This document shows positions 60,591-64,000 of a DNA stretch of 64,000 nt, in pieces. The position numbers and the translations under genes are program-made. Numbering within the stretch: the stretch's first letter is position 1; each line of letters opens with the position of its first letter. The notes beneath the pieces were generated by a model that saw nothing but the letters and a program-made list of their open reading frames with translations, ran no database searches and had not been told where the DNA came from. The stretch is from Carposina sasakii (lineage: Eukaryota > Arthropoda > Insecta > Lepidoptera > Carposinidae): the NCBI GenBank assembly GCA_014607495.2, contig CP053162.1, positions 5,464,469 to 5,528,468 of the forward strand. Reading direction: 5' to 3'.

Positions 60591-61402
60591 GAATTAAGGC
60601 TGTGGTCGCGAATACTCAAACGCTATCGCTCGCTTACATTATCAAACTTAAGAATTTGGTGTGGAAAAAGGTGTAATTTCAGTGAACATGACGCTGCTAG
60701 TTGGTGATGGTGTACCTACCTATAGGTATAGGGAAAAACCACTGCCTGCGGGTTATAACTTCCACCCCAACGCTTACCAGTTAGGCAAAAACTTACTACA
60801 CTCTCCAAAAGTGCTGATCAGGAAGGCGTTTTTTAAAATTATTGGTAGCATTTCTGTTAAAGGTACGATTCACACGAGTAGCCGAGCTATGGTGGCAGGA
60901 GCAAGCAACGTGAGACACTACTCACTATGTTTGGTTTCTGTAATTATACGTCCAAGTTTCAATGGACTTCTGAGGGTCTTTGCGTAGCTGATAATGGGTT
61001 TTTCATCGCTGCTTCTTGCTGGCCATCTATAGTTGGCTATCATTAAATGTGATTTAAAGAAAATAAATATAGGTACATATATCGAGTGGTTCAGACTTTA
61101 TTCTGATTTCAATTTAACTAAAGTACCTATCTATTCATAAACACTATGTACCTACAGTAATAAACACTTATACCTGCTCTACTACATCTGCTTAATATTT
61201 CGAAGGTGCTACTATGTGCTTATTTAATTCTACCAAGATCTAGGCACCTATTTTCTAATAAGTCTACTTATTCCATAAATCATTTCCATCCCAAGGGTTG
61301 TCCAAAATCGTCATAAAGTTTTTGGATCGGAATATGGGATACAGTTAGGCCATTGTCAACCTCCAGTGGGAGGTAAAAAATAAATAAGTAAGTAGGCAGA
61401 AG
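60591..61402. other. Intergenic between secreted-protein gene and OBP
   Basis: Includes the 3' UTR of the upstream gene to about 61070; the convergent OBP gene ends at 61403. The plus ORF at 60661-60987 has no domain and was not called. Confidence 0.5.
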
Positions 61403-62948
61403 TTAGTTTTTCGGCGTGGTCTCGACTGATATTGCGTTCTTTCTATCTGTGAACCTCAGCATCAGGCAGCGTTCCAGTTTATTTGAGTACGAACATCCAT
61501 TGTCTTCGGCTTCTGTTGAAAATATTGAACGGTTTTTTTTAAGAAATAAAAATGGCCGTTACTATGTAGGTAAATTAATTGCATTAAGTCTCCATTATCG
61601 GATATTTTGGACATCCGCCTCCGGAGAATATCTATAGTTCGCCAATAGCAGTTAGGGCCAGCAGATGACAATGTTTTAGCTATTTTTGGCTTACCTGACT
61701 GTAGCTCTTGGAAGCAAGCGCTGACCTGATCGCGTAGAGCTGCTCGAGACTGTTGTGACGTCACCGACGACTGGATCTTACTCCAAAGTTCGGCCTCTCT
61801 CGGTATTCCCCGTACATCCACCTGCATAATATACCATACATCGGATTTCCCTAGGAAATTTGTCTAAGAGAGAATATTTTGGTTAGTAGCTTTTAATTTG
61901 ACGGTTATAATGTGGAAACATGCAAGCAATCAACCAAGTGCCTAATTTATTGTGTATATAGGTAAGTAATAGGTAGAATGTCAGACCATCTGTTTGTGAT
62001 ACTATCAAGTACAAATTTAAAATAGAGAGAAATAAGATTAAAGCCACCCCTTTAAATATTGAATCAGCCTACATATGATGGTTTCCAAAAGTGCAAGTTG
62101 CAAAGATATCTACACATATTGCGTGCTTGATAAGACAAATAGATGACGGACTTGGCACTGAAATGACTAAGTAATTTGTACTTCTCACCACTTGTAGATT
62201 GGCGAACACACACTGGCTGAGACACTGGAAAATAAATATATGTATGTAATAGCTAAATAGTCATTGGAAAATAGATACAAATACTGTTTTTATACTTACT
62301 AAGGTATACGTATAGAAGTACACCATCCTCATATTACAAATATTATATCTATGGGATAAAAATCAACTTGAGTTGAATTCACATAACCTAGAACCTCAAT
62401 GTACCTACCTACTATTATAAAATGTTGACATTCATTATTTCATAATGGACACATCTGAAGACATCGGAGACCTATGGCGGTCAATATCTCATACGAATAT
62501 TCTAGATTACCTGATCGATGTCATCTTTAGTAAAGAGCGGCTCACTACGTCTTGTCCTGTTGAGTTCCACTGAGCTCTGATTGCACCCAGTGCTGTTTTC
62601 CTTTTGTCCATAACCTCCCGAACCACAGACAGTACCGTATTCGTACTCACTAGCGTTCAATGCATGTAACTGCTCTCTATTTTCACTACCATTCCGCTTT
62701 TCATGACCGTACTGATTTATGCCTTTTGCTTTGCTATCAATTCTTGGTGTATTGTCAGCATATTGTTCATCGTAACCAAAATTTTCTGCTCTTCGTGTAC
62801 GTGGTTTACTGTCACCTAAACAAGCTTTAATGGCGGCTTTCACATCTTCTTCTAGAAGCTTAATGTTGCCTTCGCCTGAACATTTAATTACCGCTGGCAA
62901 TACCGTCAGAATGACCACTGCGGCCAACATCGCAGTATCATTGATCAA
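61403..62948 (-). CDS. Odorant-binding protein, atypical (Obp59a-like), 4 coding exons
   Basis: Exons in transcript order 62511-62948 (ATG), 62189-62224, 61695-61821 and 61403-61512 (TAA); GT/AG sites, phases 0,0,1; 236 residues. Residues 1-22 form a signal peptide. The six OBP cysteines can be assigned as C43, C147, C151, C194, C207 and C216: C2-x3-C3 (CLSQC) and C5-x8-C6 (CSYSNKLERC) are the family hallmarks. OBPs carry odorants or other small ligands in sensillar or other extracellular fluids. The insert between C1 and C2 is about 103 residues instead of 25-30, hydrophilic, with Arg-rich TRR motifs (TRRAE, RTRRSE) that look like processing sites and two extra Cys (108, 122). A long insert here is known in Obp59a-type proteins, so that is my tentative placement. 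A second in-frame Met is residue 7. Confidence 0.82.
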
Positions 62949-63538
62949 CGTGACTCGATGGTGACTTTAAATCGCCATGAAACAGGAAACCAGGTTGTTA
63001 TTGTTGACAGGTGATGGGCAGGTCAGGTCAGCTATGTCATAATTGAAGCGACGTTTGTGAGGTTGTAATGTGATAGTAATTTTCAGATTATCGTGGACAT
63101 TCTTTCAGACAAGTTCTAGCAATTTGTCACTGATCATTTACATCTATCCCCGCTACGCTAAGCGAGGAAATGGGATCTTCTTTACCATCCTGCAGTTCTG
63201 GCTACCCCAGTTCGGAACCATAGCCGTATATGATACCTATTTATGTATGTCGTGGACATAGAAAATTCTTATATAACGAAACAGGATAAGGTCGAGAGAA
63301 TATGATAGGTAGGTATATATAGAACTCTCTGATTGGTTGTGTAATTTAAATAACTAGATCAGGATAGCCGAACCTCTTGAAATAGTGGCATTATAAACAT
63401 AACATCTTACATCAAAATCAAGAGTAGACCCAATTAATGCATTGAAAATGTATTATTAGACAAGTATTCTTAAAAAATCTATACAGCCACCTTTGAAAAG
63501 CAAGCTACAAGCTAATAAATATTATAATTCATTTCTCG
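62949..63538. other. OBP upstream region with a dispersed repeat
   Basis: 63139-63230 (CCTGCAGTTCTGGCTACCCC) resembles 49850-49920 and 51930-51990. No promoter elements that I can support. Confidence 0.45.
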
Positions 63539-63730
63539 ATGACTCGAATCTTCTTCATTCTATTCTCTCTTCCATTTTCTTTTGTCCTGGTGCACCTTCC
63601 ACATTTTAAAGAAACACATTCTAGAAAGTTTCTACCAAACGGGGTTATTGTGGAACTCTTCTTCCAGACAATTGTTAAGTTGTCGGGAAAACCAGCATCT
63701 GGCATGATTTACTGTAAAGTTGTAACATAA
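63539..63730 (+). CDS. Possible small secreted peptide (weak)
   Basis: A 63-codon frame with a hydrophobic N-terminus, MTRIFFILFSLPFSFVLVHL, and a short mature part with one Cys. No intron signals, family match or clear poly(A) signal; could be chance or an exon. Confidence 0.2.
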   Translation: MTRIFFILFSLPFSFVLVHLPHFKETHSRKFLPNGVIVELFFQTIVKLSGKPASGMIYCKVVT

Positions 63731-63773
63731 AACATAAAATTATAGAGGCAATTTGTTACAAAATGGTATGCTA

Positions 63774-64000
63774 TACAGGATGTAAAAACCCAACGATGTT
63801 TTTTTAATAACTCGTATTCTTTGTAAGGTTACAATCATTTTCTTCTATGGAACCAGCTCTGGGAAACGACAAAAAACTTATAAAAAAATACTGTCATTTT
63901 ATTGCAAGCAATGTATTCGTTTGATGCTCAAAGTACGAATGTACCTACAAAACTAACATTATAACATTTTGACATGGTATCTTTGAAAAAGTTGTTTGTT
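63774..64000. mobile_element. MITE, copy 2 of the 13103 family, cut by window end
   Basis: CAGGATGTAAAAACCCAACG start, then CTCGTATTCTTTGTAAGG and TGTACCTACAAAACTAACAT as in 13103-13498. Confidence 0.75.

Noticed and set aside
61627..61694. Read-through of OBP exon 3 as the true C-terminus
   Set aside because: A strong GTAAGC donor at 61694 and a phase-matched exon at 61403-61512 supply the last two OBP cysteines.

Overview
The window looks like nuclear DNA of a moth or butterfly. It is AT-rich, has many introns and is full of transposons. Lepidopteran hallmarks are Helitrons that begin TCTATACTAATATTATAA and end CTAGT, the RTE LINE tail that reads roughly 'GTCCAGCA(G)TGGACTGCAATAGGCTGAT' when split, and an insect odorant-binding protein. 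Splice sites and reading phase were checked by hand; six multi-exon genes and one intronless gene are supported.

Left part (1-20 kb). The minus strand carries a nuclear, probably cell-cycle-linked protein with five visible coding exons (10962 down to beyond base 1). Its 8.1-kb second intron is a stack of nested insertions: an RTE LINE, a fold-back element and a long-inverted-repeat element inside it, a hAT-like MITE and a gypsy retrotransposon inside that, and a small repeat inside one gypsy LTR. Upstream (11-20 kb) there are only repeats, including a 3-kb array of 108-bp units (14.0-17.1 kb), several MITEs and a fold-back element.

Middle (20-28 kb). The intronless mitochondrial ribosomal protein S9 gene (+) converges, 58 bp apart, on an eight-exon NOL8/viriato-type nucleolar RNA-binding protein gene (-). 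Introns of the latter hold a Harbinger-like element with a MADF-domain remnant and a dead mariner-type transposase.

Transposon block (28-42 kb). A complete 808-bp Helitron; a very odd BEL/Pao retroelement (30834-34060) with a 151-nt poly(A) run, two U3 ends and an internal inversion; an apparently intact DDE DNA transposon with 82 residues between the second D and the E (35589-37971); and four non-autonomous elements, three of them hAT-like with exact 8-bp target duplications, one nested in another.

Right part (42-64 kb). A ten-exon SLC35F5-type transporter gene (-) and a four-exon AIMP3 gene (+) diverge from a shared 662-bp region. Next come an unrecognised six-exon secreted-protein gene (+, every intron phase 0) and a four-exon odorant-binding protein gene (-) with an unusually long insert between its first two conserved cysteines. 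The window ends inside a MITE.

The host genes are unrelated housekeeping or sensory genes with no evident joint pathway; the close spacing of two pairs may reflect shared regulation. Best candidates for something new are the BEL poly(A)-capture structure, the intact DDE transposon, the reiterated splice acceptor in the SLC35F5 gene, and the unrecognised secreted gene.
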